Positions 28,088 to 37,205 of a stretch of DNA of 64,000 nt are shown here, one piece after another. Below the pieces are notes generated by a model, which was given only the letters and a program-made list of their open reading frames with translations, did not search any database and was not told where the DNA came from. The translations under genes and the position numbers were made by a program. The stretch is from Bacterioplanes sanyensis (GTDB taxonomy: Bacteria > Pseudomonadota > Gammaproteobacteria > Pseudomonadales > Oceanobacteraceae): NCBI RefSeq assembly GCF_014652515.1, contig NZ_BMYY01000012.1, positions 1-64,000 on the forward strand, read 5' to 3'. Position 1 is the first letter of the stretch; every line of letters begins with the position of its first letter.

Positions 28088-28981
28088 TCAACCTTTGCCG
28101 GCCAACATGCCTTGGCGGTTAAACAAGCGCTGACGCCAGTCTTCCAGCAGCTGCACTGTGTCGTGATCGTTGGGGTGAAAGCCTGGGCGGAAAAAATCTA
28201 AGTATTGCGGCAATAAGCGTGGGAATAAGCCCCGTGGCGACCATAAAAACCACAGCCCTTTGAGGTTGCCTTTAATGTCCAGCAATTTGCCGTCGGCTTT
28301 CAGCAGTTGGGCATGACCAATGGCCACCATGGCAAAGAAAAACAGCGTCACCACCAACATGGTCAGGGTGCGCAGCCAGTAGCCGCCGCCGACCAGGTTG
28401 TAGACATCGTAAGCCACGATCTTATGCTCGTTTTCTTCCAGCGCATGCCACATCCACAGCTTGCGCGCCTCATCGTCTTCAATATTTTGCTGGTGTGAAG
28501 GTTCGCGTAACAGCTGCTCGGCCAAGATGGCGGTGTAATGCTCCAAACAAACGGTCACTGCCAGTTGAAATTTTTTCGGTGTAAAACGTCTGGCAATCTT
28601 TAATAACCAGCCAACATTGCGATCCAACTTGCCCGTCGGAAAGCCGTGCTTTTCTGCCAGCTCATTAAAGGCTTGGTGCTCTTTGCTGTGCATCGCCTCT
28701 TGACCAATAAAACCGGCTACTTGGGCTTTTAGGGTGGGGTCTTGGATGCGCTGGCGATAGTTTTTTACTGAGTCACAAAAGAAGGTTTCTCCTTCTGGGA
28801 ACATGGCCGATAGCGTTGTCCAAAACGTGGTTAAAAAGGCGCTGCCTTTATACCAATAGCGCTGAGTGTTGTCGGCAAAGGTGAAATCCATGCGCCGCGG
28901 TGGAATGCCAACTTTAGCACCAGCGGTTTGGCGTTTGGCTGTGGTGGCCTCATTGGTTTGAGTCGTTGTGTTCATACCCAT
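28088..28981 (-). CDS. PF10118-family putative metal-dependent hydrolase
   Basis: This 297-residue protein matches the PF10118 family (COG3687, predicted metal-dependent hydrolase). It has ferritin-like metal-ligand patterns GQEAMHSKEH, VCLEHYTA and HALEENEHKIVAYD that could bind a di-iron centre, and a hydrophobic segment (TLTMLVVTLFFFAMVAIGHA) in the middle. The biochemical role is unknown; a link to lipid or fatty-acid modification has been guessed for the family, not shown. The N-terminus is basic and Thr-rich. It is transcribed alone, between a MITE-like repeat upstream and its own terminator. Confidence 0.75.
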   Translation of the reverse strand: MGMNTTTQTNEATTAKRQTAGAKVGIPPRRMDFTFADNTQRYWYKGSAFLTTFWTTLSAMFPEGETFFCDSVKNYRQRIQDPTLKAQVAGFIGQEAMHSKEHQAFNELAEKHGFPTGKLDRNVGWLLKIARRFTPKKFQLAVTVCLEHYTAILAEQLLREPSHQQNIEDDEARKLWMWHALEENEHKIVAYDVYNLVGGGYWLRTLTMLVVTLFFFAMVAIGHAQLLKADGKLLDIKGNLKGLWFLWSPRGLFPRLLPQYLDFFRPGFHPNDHDTVQLLEDWRQRLFNRQGMLAGKG

Positions 28982-29071
28982 GCCTTGTGCTTGTTATTTG
29001 AGTTGCTGATGACGATTACCGTAGCAACGCTAAGGCATGGTTATGAGGTAGGAATCGGACAGAATATTAAT

Positions 29072-29227
29072 GCACCTCTGTAAAATTCTGCACAACTCTG
29101 CGCGCGTGCAGCAGGCGTTCAGAACGAGGCGGTGATGGTAGGAAATGGCCAGCCCTTTCAACATCGCCAACGAGGTTATGGAAGCCTGCCGTCCGCGCAC
29201 AGCCGGCACCGAATTACTCAGAGGTGC
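29072..29227 (+). repeat. MITE-like repeat, copy 1
   Basis: This 156-bp element has matching ends GCACCTCTG (29072) and CAGAGGTGC (29219-29227), extended as imperfect terminal inverted repeats of about 17 bp. Its interior (TTCTGCACAACTCTGCGCG, GTGCAGCAGG, GGTGATGGTAGGAAAT, CTTTCAACATCGC) recurs at 38860-39006 (minus) and 41806-41952 (plus). It has no coding capacity. It lies between the PF10118 gene and putP. Confidence 0.75.
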
Positions 29228-29418
29228 CTTCGTGCCATAGGGCGACAATATTATTGGCGTGGATTTATGTCGATAAAAGTGAATGCCAGATGGCTGACAA
29301 ATAATCACCAGAGCGGTGTGAAAATGGCGGGAGTGGTGCGAGGGTAGAAAGGTGTCGCATGGCAAAGCCATGCGACGAGCCACCGGCTCAGGAGATTCGG
29401 TGGCCAGGGGGAGACGGC
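29228..29418. other. Intergenic region downstream of putP
   Basis: This short non-coding stretch between the repeat and the end of putP includes TCGCATGGC..GCCATGCGA, a perfect 9-bp inverted repeat near 29356-29375 that may act as the putP 3' stem. No T-tract was seen. Confidence 0.35.
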
Positions 29419-30876
29419 TTATTTCACTTGCGCGAAAGTGTCGGTAATTTTGCTTTCAGGCGCTGGCGTTGCCAGGCTGACGGCAATAATGGCGACGGTG
29501 GCGGCGATAAAGCCAGGTACGATTTCGTACAGGTCGAACAGGCCACCGCTCAACTGCTTCCATACCACCACGGTGATACCACCTACCACAATGCCTGCTA
29601 AGCAGCCGAACTTGTTCATACGGCTCCAGAACAGTGACAGAATCACCGCCGGGCCAAATGCCGCGCCAAAGCCAGCCCATGCATAAGACACCAGGCCTAA
29701 TACGGTGCTGTCTGGGTTTAAGGCTAGCGCCCAAGCAATGATGGCGATGCCGGCTACTGCAAAGCGGCCGATTTTCATCAAGGTGGCTTGGTCCGCGTTT
29801 TGGTTGATCAATGACTTATAGAAGTCTTCGGTCAGGGCAGATGATGACACCAGCAACTGGGAATCCGCCGTTGACATGATGGCTGCCAGAATAGCGGCCA
29901 ACAATACGCCGGCTACCAATGGGTGGAACAGCGCTTGCACCAGATCCATAAACACGGTTTCAGAGTCTGCCTGCGGCGTATCGAAGTAACCGATACCGGC
30001 CACACCGACAAAGAACGCACCCATCAGACCAAGGAAAGTCCAGCTCACCGCGATGCGGCGTGCGGTTTTGACTTCGTCGCGGCTCTTGATGCCTTTAAAG
30101 CGCTGCAGAATGTGTGGCTGGCCAAAGTAACCCAAGCCCCAAGCGGCCAAGGAAATGATACCCATCCAGCCAAGGGCATTGCCGTCGACATCGGTAAAGG
30201 CATTGAGCATTTCTGGGTTCTTGGCTTCCAGCAGCTCGCTTGGACCTGAGCCCACCGACATAAAGGCCGCCACCGGCACAATGATCAGTGCGGCTGCCAT
30301 CAGCAGGCCTTGCACCAAGTCGGTCCAAGATACCGCCAGGTAACCACCGAAGAAGGTGTAAGACACCACGGCGATGGTGCCAACAGTAACGGCAATGGTG
30401 TAGTCCAAACCGAACACGGTTTCGAACAACTTACCGCCCGCCACCAAGCCGGAGCTGGTGTAGAACAGGAAGAACAGCAGGATGAAAAAGGCAGAAATCA
30501 CGCGAATCGCGGCCTGATCATCAAAGCGGTTGCTGAAGTACTCGGGCAGCGTCAGGCTGTTATTGGCCAGCTCTGAGTACTCACGCAAGCGTGGTGCCAC
30601 GATCAGCCAGTTGAGGTAAGTACCCAACAACAGACCCATGCCCAGCCAAGAGGCTTCCCAGCCCGCCGCGTAGGCGTAACCTGGCATGCCCAATAGCAGC
30701 CAGCCAGACATATCCGATGCGCCAGCAGACAAAGCCGATGGCCAGGCGCCTAACGAGCGTCCACCGAGGATATAGTCAGATAGATCATTGGTTTTCCGGT
30801 AGGCCCAGACACCAATCCATAACATCACCCCGAGGTAGGCGATAAAGGTTATTAAAATCGAAAAGCTCGTACTCAT
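29419..30876 (-). CDS. putP: Sodium/proline symporter PutP
   Basis: PutP imports proline with sodium across the inner membrane. The 485-residue protein is a sodium:solute symporter (SSS) with about 12-13 membrane helices. It shows TNDLSDYILGGRSLGAWPSALSAGASDMSGWLLLG, which holds the Asp and Ser residues of the sodium and proline sites, and FGQPHILQRFKG; STADSQLLVSSSALTEDFY is the diagnostic helix-9 region. ATG at 30876 follows CAGGAG. It lies 133 bp downstream of putA, whose leader has nearly the same Shine-Dalgarno region. Confidence 0.95.
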   Translation of the reverse strand: MSTSFSILITFIAYLGVMLWIGVWAYRKTNDLSDYILGGRSLGAWPSALSAGASDMSGWLLLGMPGYAYAAGWEASWLGMGLLLGTYLNWLIVAPRLREYSELANNSLTLPEYFSNRFDDQAAIRVISAFFILLFFLFYTSSGLVAGGKLFETVFGLDYTIAVTVGTIAVVSYTFFGGYLAVSWTDLVQGLLMAAALIIVPVAAFMSVGSGPSELLEAKNPEMLNAFTDVDGNALGWMGIISLAAWGLGYFGQPHILQRFKGIKSRDEVKTARRIAVSWTFLGLMGAFFVGVAGIGYFDTPQADSETVFMDLVQALFHPLVAGVLLAAILAAIMSTADSQLLVSSSALTEDFYKSLINQNADQATLMKIGRFAVAGIAIIAWALALNPDSTVLGLVSYAWAGFGAAFGPAVILSLFWSRMNKFGCLAGIVVGGITVVVWKQLSGGLFDLYEIVPGFIAATVAIIAVSLATPAPESKITDTFAQVK

Positions 30877-31009
30877 ACTGCGCTCCTGTTCTTCATTGTT
30901 ATAGTTCGCTTCGCACCAATGGCCCCGCTGCTGAAGGCACAAGACGGGCGGGCGAGGGTGCAGCCAGCGAGAAGCCCCGCTGGCTGGTTGTCAGGCTGAC
31001 GCTGGGAGG

Positions 31010-34000
31010 TCAGTCGTCGGCCTGTAACGACAGCAGTGAAGCGTTGCCGCCCACCGCTGTAGTATTGATGGTGCGCACTCGCTCAGTGGCGAAGCGCTTG
31101 AGATAGTTCGGGCCACCGGCTTTCGGACCTGTGCCCGATAAGCCACGACCACCAAATGGCTGCACACCCACCACGGCACCGATCTGGTTGCGGTTAATGT
31201 AGCAGTTGCCCACGCGCACACGGGATTCAATGTAAGCGGCGGTGGCTTCATTGCGGCTGTGAATGCCCAGTGTCAGGCCATAGCCGGTAGCATTGATGTC
31301 GTTGATGACCTGATCCAGCTCATTGGCTTTGTAGCGGTAAATGTGCAGGATCGGACCAAACTGCTCGCGGCCTAAATCAGACAAGGACGAAATATTGATC
31401 GCCACTGGAGCGATAAAGTGGCCATGGGCACACTGCTCTGGCAACTGAGCTTCGGCGGCGATGCGGCCAGCGGCGCGCCAGCGCTCAACGTATGAGCTCA
31501 GATTGGTCTTGGCTTTTTCGTCGATCACTGGGCCACAGTCGGTGCTGTAGTGCTGTGGATCGCCGATTTCGATGCGCTGCAGAGCGCCGTCGATCAACTC
31601 AACGATGCGGTCGGCAATGTCATCCTGTACGCACAAGACGCGCAGCGCCGAGCAGCGCTGACCGGCACTGGCAAAGGCGGACTGCATGACGTCTGCCACC
31701 ACTTGCTCCGGCAGAGCCGTGGAGTCGACGATCATGGCGTTTTGGCCGCCGGTTTCGGCGATAAAGGTCGCCAAGGCGCCTTCACGCTCTGCCAGGGTGC
31801 GGTTGATCAGCTGGGCGGTTTCGGTCGAGCCGGTAAAGGCAATGCCGGTCACACGGCTGTCTGGCACCAAAGCGTTACCGATGGTCGCGCCTGAGCCTGG
31901 CAGGTAATGCAGGGCGTTTTTCGGAATGCCGGCTTCGTACAGCATTTCAATCGCACGGCCGGCGATCAGTGAGGTCGATTCCGCTGGCTTGGCCAGTACG
32001 GTGTTACCGGCAACCAATGCAGCAACGATTTGGCCCATAAAGATCGCCAGCGGGAAGTTCCACGGGCTGATGCACAAGAACACACCACGGCCTTCGTAGT
32101 AGTGCTCGTTGCTTTCACCCGTTGGCCCTGGCAAGGTTGTTGGCAACGCCATGTTTTGGCGTGCTTGCTGGGCGTAGTAGCGGCAGAAGTCGACCGCTTC
32201 GCGAATTTCGTCGATGCTGTCTTGCAGGCTCTTACCGGCTTCACGGGCACATAATGCCATCAGCTCATCGGTGTGCTTTTCCATCAGATCGCCCATGCGA
32301 TCCAAGCAAGCAGCACGCTCAACCACGGGGGTGCGGTTCCAGCTAAACCAAGCAGCATCGGCGGCATTCAGCGCTTCAATCGCTTGCTCGGCCGTTGCCC
32401 AAGTCACTTCGCCCACCACTTGACGCTGGTCAAATGGACTCAGTACCGGATGTTTGTCACCACCGTCGACCACTTTGCCATTGATGATGGGCTTTAAGGT
32501 CCACTGTTTTTCGTCAAATGCACGAATGCTGCTGAGCAGTGGTTCACGTTCGAAAGCGACAGACAAGTTATACCCCTGAGAATTCGAGCGCTCGGTGCCA
32601 AACATTTCACTGGCACGCGGAATGCGCGGGTTACGGAAGACAGCGTGGCGCGTGGCCATAGCAACGGGAGATTGCACCAGATCAGAGACCGGTGTTTCGG
32701 CGTCTACCAAGCGGTGCACAAACGATGAGTTGGCGCCGTTTTCCAGTAGGCGGCGTACCAAGTAAGGCAGCAGGTCTTTGTGAGCACCGACCGGTGCGTA
32801 AATACGCACATTGATGCGTTCTTGGCTCAGCAGGTTGTCATACAGCGCATCGCCCATGCCGTGCAGGCGCTGGAACTCAAACGCTCGACCTGGGTTGAGT
32901 TCGGCCATTTCGGCCACCGCCGCAACGGTGTGCGCATTGTGTGTGGCGAACTGCGGGTACAGGTTACCGGCGGTGTTCTCAGACAACAGGTAGCGGGCGC
33001 AGACCATGTAAGACACATCGGAGTTTTCTTTGCGGGTAAATACCGGATAGTCGGCCAAGCCCAGCTGCTGCGAGTGCTTGATTTCGCTGTCCCAGTAAGC
33101 GCCTTTTACCAAGCGAATGGGGATTTCATCGCCTTGCTCACGGGCCAATGCGTTGAGGAAGCCCAACACCGCAGTGGCGCGCTTGGAGTAGGCTTGTACC
33201 ACCAGGCCGAACTTATCCCAGCCTTTGGCGACGGGGCTGTTATAGACCTTTTGGAACAAACGCATCGACAGCTCTAAGCGATCGGCTTCTTCGGCGTCGA
33301 TGGTCAGCGCGATGTCATTTTTACGCGCTTCTGCCACCAGCTCGCTCACACGAGCGGCCAGCTCTTCCATCACAGCGCTTTCGTGCGATTCTTCATAGCG
33401 CGGATGCAGCGCAGAAAGTTTGATGGAGATGCTCGGTGCCGGGCGATCTTCGCGCCATTGGCCCTTGCTGTCGGCCAGCGCTTTGACGGCATCCATGTAG
33501 GAGTTGAAGTAGCGCTCGGCGTCGTGGTCGGTAAAGGCGGCTTCACCCAGCATATCGAACGAGTAGGTGTAGCCTTTAGCGCGGTACGACTTACTGTTTT
33601 TGATCGCTTCGGTAATGCTGCGGCCCAAAACGAACTGCTTGCCCATGATTTTCATGGCTTGGTTCATGGCCGCGCGAATGACTGGCTCGCCGGCGCGCTG
33701 GATCAGGCCAGACAGCAAATTGCCCGGTGAGGTTTCACGGTTAGAAATCCCCGTGACTTTGCCGGTCAGCATCAGGCCCCAAGTGGAGGCATTCACCAAC
33801 AAGGAATCTGAGCGACCCATGTGCTCATCCCAGGCGGCGGCAGATAACTTATCGCGAATCAGCGCATCGGCTGTTTCGGCATCGGGTACCCGCATCAAGG
33901 CTTCCGCCAGACACATCAAGATCACGCCTTCTTCGTTGTCGAGGCTGTACTCTTGTAACAGCTTGTCGACGGCGTGTGCGACATCACCCTCGGCTCGAAT

Positions 34001-34189
34001 CGCTTCAACAATTCGACGGGCTCGTACTTCGGTTTGATGACGAATATCGTCATTGGGCTCAGCCAGCTCTACCAGCTGGGCCATGTAGCTGTCTTCATCA
34101 ACCGCATATTGCTGCTCAATGGCTTGGTACCATTCAGCTGAGCTTTTGCTGGCGGTATCAAACAGCGTGGAGACATCAAAACCGCTCAT
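31010..34189 (-). CDS. putA: Bifunctional proline dehydrogenase/P5C dehydrogenase PutA
   Basis: PutA oxidises proline to glutamate in two steps. The 1059-residue protein has an FAD proline dehydrogenase domain (SIKLSALHPRYE; RLVKGAYWDSEIKHSQ; FATHNAHTVAAV; RLHGMGDALY) and an NAD aldehyde dehydrogenase domain. The latter shows NFPLAIFMGQIVAALVAGNTV, catalytic Glu in AETGGQNAMIVDS, Cys in AGQRCSALRVL and PFGGRGLSGTGPKAGG. It starts MSGFDVSTLFD, without the N-terminal ribbon-helix-helix DNA-binding domain of E. coli PutA, so it cannot repress put genes itself. The adjacent AraC protein probably does the regulating. ATG at 34189 follows CAGGAG. Confidence 0.96.
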   Translation of the reverse strand: MSGFDVSTLFDTASKSSAEWYQAIEQQYAVDEDSYMAQLVELAEPNDDIRHQTEVRARRIVEAIRAEGDVAHAVDKLLQEYSLDNEEGVILMCLAEALMRVPDAETADALIRDKLSAAAWDEHMGRSDSLLVNASTWGLMLTGKVTGISNRETSPGNLLSGLIQRAGEPVIRAAMNQAMKIMGKQFVLGRSITEAIKNSKSYRAKGYTYSFDMLGEAAFTDHDAERYFNSYMDAVKALADSKGQWREDRPAPSISIKLSALHPRYEESHESAVMEELAARVSELVAEARKNDIALTIDAEEADRLELSMRLFQKVYNSPVAKGWDKFGLVVQAYSKRATAVLGFLNALAREQGDEIPIRLVKGAYWDSEIKHSQQLGLADYPVFTRKENSDVSYMVCARYLLSENTAGNLYPQFATHNAHTVAAVAEMAELNPGRAFEFQRLHGMGDALYDNLLSQERINVRIYAPVGAHKDLLPYLVRRLLENGANSSFVHRLVDAETPVSDLVQSPVAMATRHAVFRNPRIPRASEMFGTERSNSQGYNLSVAFEREPLLSSIRAFDEKQWTLKPIINGKVVDGGDKHPVLSPFDQRQVVGEVTWATAEQAIEALNAADAAWFSWNRTPVVERAACLDRMGDLMEKHTDELMALCAREAGKSLQDSIDEIREAVDFCRYYAQQARQNMALPTTLPGPTGESNEHYYEGRGVFLCISPWNFPLAIFMGQIVAALVAGNTVLAKPAESTSLIAGRAIEMLYEAGIPKNALHYLPGSGATIGNALVPDSRVTGIAFTGSTETAQLINRTLAEREGALATFIAETGGQNAMIVDSTALPEQVVADVMQSAFASAGQRCSALRVLCVQDDIADRIVELIDGALQRIEIGDPQHYSTDCGPVIDEKAKTNLSSYVERWRAAGRIAAEAQLPEQCAHGHFIAPVAINISSLSDLGREQFGPILHIYRYKANELDQVINDINATGYGLTLGIHSRNEATAAYIESRVRVGNCYINRNQIGAVVGVQPFGGRGLSGTGPKAGGPNYLKRFATERVRTINTTAVGGNASLLSLQADD

Positions 34190-34342
34190 CGCGCACTCCT
34201 GTTCGTTGTTATGGCGGCACACAGCCGCACTTGTTGCACAGTTAACGATCAAAGGTACGCGCGCAAGCGCGTCAAGACTTGTCAGAATGTCCGGCAGTTT
34301 TGTCAAAAACTCCGATAATCGACCGATTGGTCGCGATTTATA

Positions 34343-35116
34343 CTACTTTCGTCGCAGTTGACCGGGCGATAAACCAAACCGTGCCTTGATGGCGTGATTG
34401 AGCGCACTTTGATTGGCAAAGCCGGTTTCGGCGGCAATGGCACTGATGCTCATGGAGGAATTTTGCAGCAGCCAAGCGGCCTGTTGCACTCGCTGCTGTA
34501 GCACATATTGATAGGGTGTCATGCCCGTGAGCTGGCGAAAACGCAGGTGAAATTGGCTGCTGCTCATATGACAGGCGCTGGCCAACTCGTCGACACCGAT
34601 TTTGTCGGTTAAGCGTTCGGCAATCAGCTGGTCCAACATCGCCATATCAATGCGGCCACCACGGGTATGGCTGGGGTGGCGGTAAGGAGCGATGCGGTGA
34701 AACAAACTGTGCAGCAGCAAGCCGCTGATGTGCTGCTGTAGCGGTAAATCGTGTGGGCGGCTTTCTAGCTCTTGCGCCAAGCTGGCAATCAAATTGCGCA
34801 GGTTGTCATCCAGGTCGACAAAGCGCGGCTCGGCAAACAGTTGCTGGAACAAGTCGGCGTCTATTAATAAGGGGGATTCATCTTTGACGCTGACGTCAAT
34901 GATGACCACGGCATTGTCACCGTCACCGTGAAAGGAATGCTCGCAGTCGCTGGGCAATAGACACCCGTGCTCGGGGCCAAAGTGGCGCTGCTGCGCTGGC
35001 GGCAGTTCAAACCAGACCTGACCATGCAGGCCGAGCACCACCTGGTGGTGTGGGTGTTGATGGCGATGTGGCTCATGAGCCAGAGGTTGTACGCGGCAAG
35101 CGCCGATGCTCCACAT
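34343..35116 (-). CDS. AraC-family regulator, probably of proline use
   Basis: The 257-residue protein has an N-terminal cupin-like sensing domain with a His-rich strand (HEPHRHQHPHHQVVLG) and a C-terminal AraC double helix-turn-helix (IGVDELASACHMSSSQFHLR and SISAIAAETGFANQSALNHA, about residues 160-255). It lies upstream of putA on the same strand, with 153 bp between. PruR of Pseudomonas, also an AraC member, activates proline-use genes, and position suggests the same job here (inference). The cupin histidines could bind metal. Confidence 0.85.
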   Translation of the reverse strand: MWSIGACRVQPLAHEPHRHQHPHHQVVLGLHGQVWFELPPAQQRHFGPEHGCLLPSDCEHSFHGDGDNAVVIIDVSVKDESPLLIDADLFQQLFAEPRFVDLDDNLRNLIASLAQELESRPHDLPLQQHISGLLLHSLFHRIAPYRHPSHTRGGRIDMAMLDQLIAERLTDKIGVDELASACHMSSSQFHLRFRQLTGMTPYQYVLQQRVQQAAWLLQNSSMSISAIAAETGFANQSALNHAIKARFGLSPGQLRRK

Positions 35117-35200
35117 TCATAGATCCGTCAGCAACAGGAATAGAAGGCTGCTTGCGCAGCCACCGATAACCTTAAGCGGCGACGGCCATGATTACCAGCG

Positions 35201-35557
35201 TCAGCTGACCTTGCTGCGGTCAGTGAGCAGCGTTAACCAGCTTTGCAATTGCTGTGGCAGCGGTTGGCCATCGGGGTCGAAGTGGTCAATTTGCCCCCAG
35301 CGCTCAAAACTGCTTTGACAGAAATGACCGCTGAGATCGTTGTAATACAAGCAGCGCTTGCCCGCCACGGCCACCACCCAAAACCCACAGCCTTCGTCTC
35401 CCCACGGATGCTGCTGCCATAACTCAGGCCAAGGCAAACGCACCAAATGCCATAGCTGGCGCAGGCTTTCAGGCAGCTGCTCGATTGGCTGCAAAACGGC
35501 GTGCAGTTCGGTGTCTGTGATGGGCGTCCAGCGATCCGTTCTAGGCAGGTCCGTCAT
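35201..35557 (-). CDS. Hypothetical SMI1/KNR4-like or unknown small protein
   Basis: This 118-residue protein is not recognised. It is rich in Trp and Gln (LRQLWHLVRLPWPELWQQHPWGDEGCGFWVV, then GKRCLYYNDLSGHFCQSSF and FDPDGQPLPQQLQSWLTLL), soluble and without a signal peptide. ATG at 35557 is preferred; the frame is open for 13 more codons upstream. It lies between the AraC gene and glyA on the same strand, with its own 84-bp gap, and may be co-transcribed with the regulator. No function is assigned; the SMI1-like thought rests only on overall Trp-rich composition and is weak. Confidence 0.55.
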   Translation of the reverse strand: MTDLPRTDRWTPITDTELHAVLQPIEQLPESLRQLWHLVRLPWPELWQQHPWGDEGCGFWVVAVAGKRCLYYNDLSGHFCQSSFERWGQIDHFDPDGQPLPQQLQSWLTLLTDRSKVS

Positions 35558-35621
35558 AGGCAGGCTCCGAGAAGTGTGGAAAAAGCCTACTCGCAAGCTG
35601 TGACGATTATGTGACAGGGAA

Positions 35622-35655
35622 CAACAAAAGGGGAAAGCGGTGCCGATGGCACCGC
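35622..35655 (-). terminator. Terminator of glyA
   Basis: On the minus strand GCGGTGCC-ATC-GGCACCGC (35655-35637) is followed by a T-rich run (TTTCCCCTTTTGTTG). It lies 9 bp past the glyA stop codon. Confidence 0.75.
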
Positions 35656-35663
35656 CTTTGCGC

Positions 35664-36926
35664 TTACTTATAAACCGGGAAGCGCTCGCATAAGGCCACG
35701 ACCTTATTTTTCACTTCGGCTTCGACTTGCTCTGAAGTGCCGTTTTCTAGGGCATCCAGTACGTCGCAGATCCAACCGGTCAGCTCGATGGCCTCGGCTT
35801 CACCAAAGCCACGGCTGGTGATGGCCGGAGTGCCTATACGCAAACCAGAGGTGACAAACGGCGAGCGTGGGTCGTTAGGCACGGCGTTTTTGTTCACCGT
35901 GATGTTGGCACGGCCCAAGGCCGCATCGGCATCTTTACCTGTGTATTCTTTGCCGATTAAGTCGACCAAGAACAGGTGGTCATCGGTACCGCCAGAGACG
36001 ATGTTAATGCCGCGCTCAATAAAGGCTTTGGCCATGGCCTGGGCGTTTTTCACCACTTGTGCTTGGTAAGCCTTGTAGTCATCGGACATGGCTTCTTTAA
36101 AGCACACCGCTTTTGCCGCGATCACGTGCATCAAAGGACCGCCCTGAGACTCTGGGAAAACAGCGAAGTTGAGCTTTTTGTTCAGCTCTTCGTCTTCTTT
36201 CGCCAGAATCAAACCGCCGCGAGGACCACGCAGGGTTTTGTGGGTAGTGGTGGTAACGACATCGGCAATGCCAACCGGAGAGGGGTACACGCCTGCGGCG
36301 ACCAAGCCAGCAATGTGTGCCATATCGACGAACAGGTAAGCGCCCACTGCATCCGCGATGTCGCGGAAGCGCTGCCAGTCAACCACGCGGCTATAAGCCG
36401 AGAAGCCAGCGATGATCATCTTTGGCTTATGTTCTTTGGCCAGACGCTCAGCTTCGTCGTAGTCGATTTCGCCCGTTTCTGGGTTCAGACCATATTGCAC
36501 GGCTTTGTAGATGCGGCCGGAGAAGGATACAGGGGCACCGTGGGTCAGGTGACCGCCGTGGGCCAGGCTCATGCCAAGAATGGTGTCACCTGGCTCACAC
36601 AACGCCATGTAAACAGCGGCGTTGGCCTGAGAGCCAGAGTGCGGCTGCACGTTGGCGTAACCGGCGCCAAACAGTTCTTTGGCGCGGGCGATGGCCAGTT
36701 CTTCGACCACGTCAACGTGCTCGCAGCCACCGTAGTAGCGCTTGCCTGGGTAGCCTTCGGCATACTTGTTGGTCAATTGTGAGCCCTGCGCTTCCATTAC
36801 CCGGGGGCTGGTGTAGTTCTCAGAAGCGATCAGCTCTATGTGGTGTTCCTGGCGGGCATCTTCGGCCTGCATGGCTGACCACAGATCCGGGTCAAACTCA
36901 GCAATGTTCATGTCACGGCTAAACAT
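35664..36926 (-). CDS. glyA: Serine hydroxymethyltransferase
   Basis: GlyA interconverts serine and glycine with tetrahydrofolate, the main source of one-carbon units. The 420-residue protein begins [16 protein letters not shown] and has [45 protein letters not shown] and the PLP-lysine motif [27 protein letters not shown] is present near the C-terminus. Length and sequence are typical of Pseudomonas-type GlyA. It is monocistronic with a clear terminator and is divergent from a chemoreceptor gene. Confidence 0.98.
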   Translation of the reverse strand: MFSRDMNIAEFDPDLWSAMQAEDARQEHHIELIASENYTSPRVMEAQGSQLTNKYAEGYPGKRYYGGCEHVDVVEELAIARAKELFGAGYANVQPHSGSQANAAVYMALCEPGDTILGMSLAHGGHLTHGAPVSFSGRIYKAVQYGLNPETGEIDYDEAERLAKEHKPKMIIAGFSAYSRVVDWQRFRDIADAVGAYLFVDMAHIAGLVAAGVYPSPVGIADVVTTTTHKTLRGPRGGLILAKEDEELNKKLNFAVFPESQGGPLMHVIAAKAVCFKEAMSDDYKAYQAQVVKNAQAMAKAFIERGINIVSGGTDDHLFLVDLIGKEYTGKDADAALGRANITVNKNAVPNDPRSPFVTSGLRIGTPAITSRGFGEAEAIELTGWICDVLDALENGTSEQVEAEVKNKVVALCERFPVYK

Positions 36927-37205
36927 CAGGGCGTCCTCATGTTATCGGGGGAGAATTTTCGGGCGCCCATTCTAACGCAAAGCATGGCCGCTGGCACTTG
37001 AGATGCGGTCATGTTGGCGTGATCTGCACTCATGTTGGTCGGGTATGTCTGAACCCATTGGCACCTTGGTTTGAAGCCTACCCACCAAAGCGCTACAGAA
37101 TGATTCAGGCTTCGGCTCTTGCTGTTCTTGCCTGAGGTCAGTGTTGGCTGCTAACTGATACATTAATCTAATAATAATTTTAACTGTAGTTGAGCGGGGC
37201 AGGCG

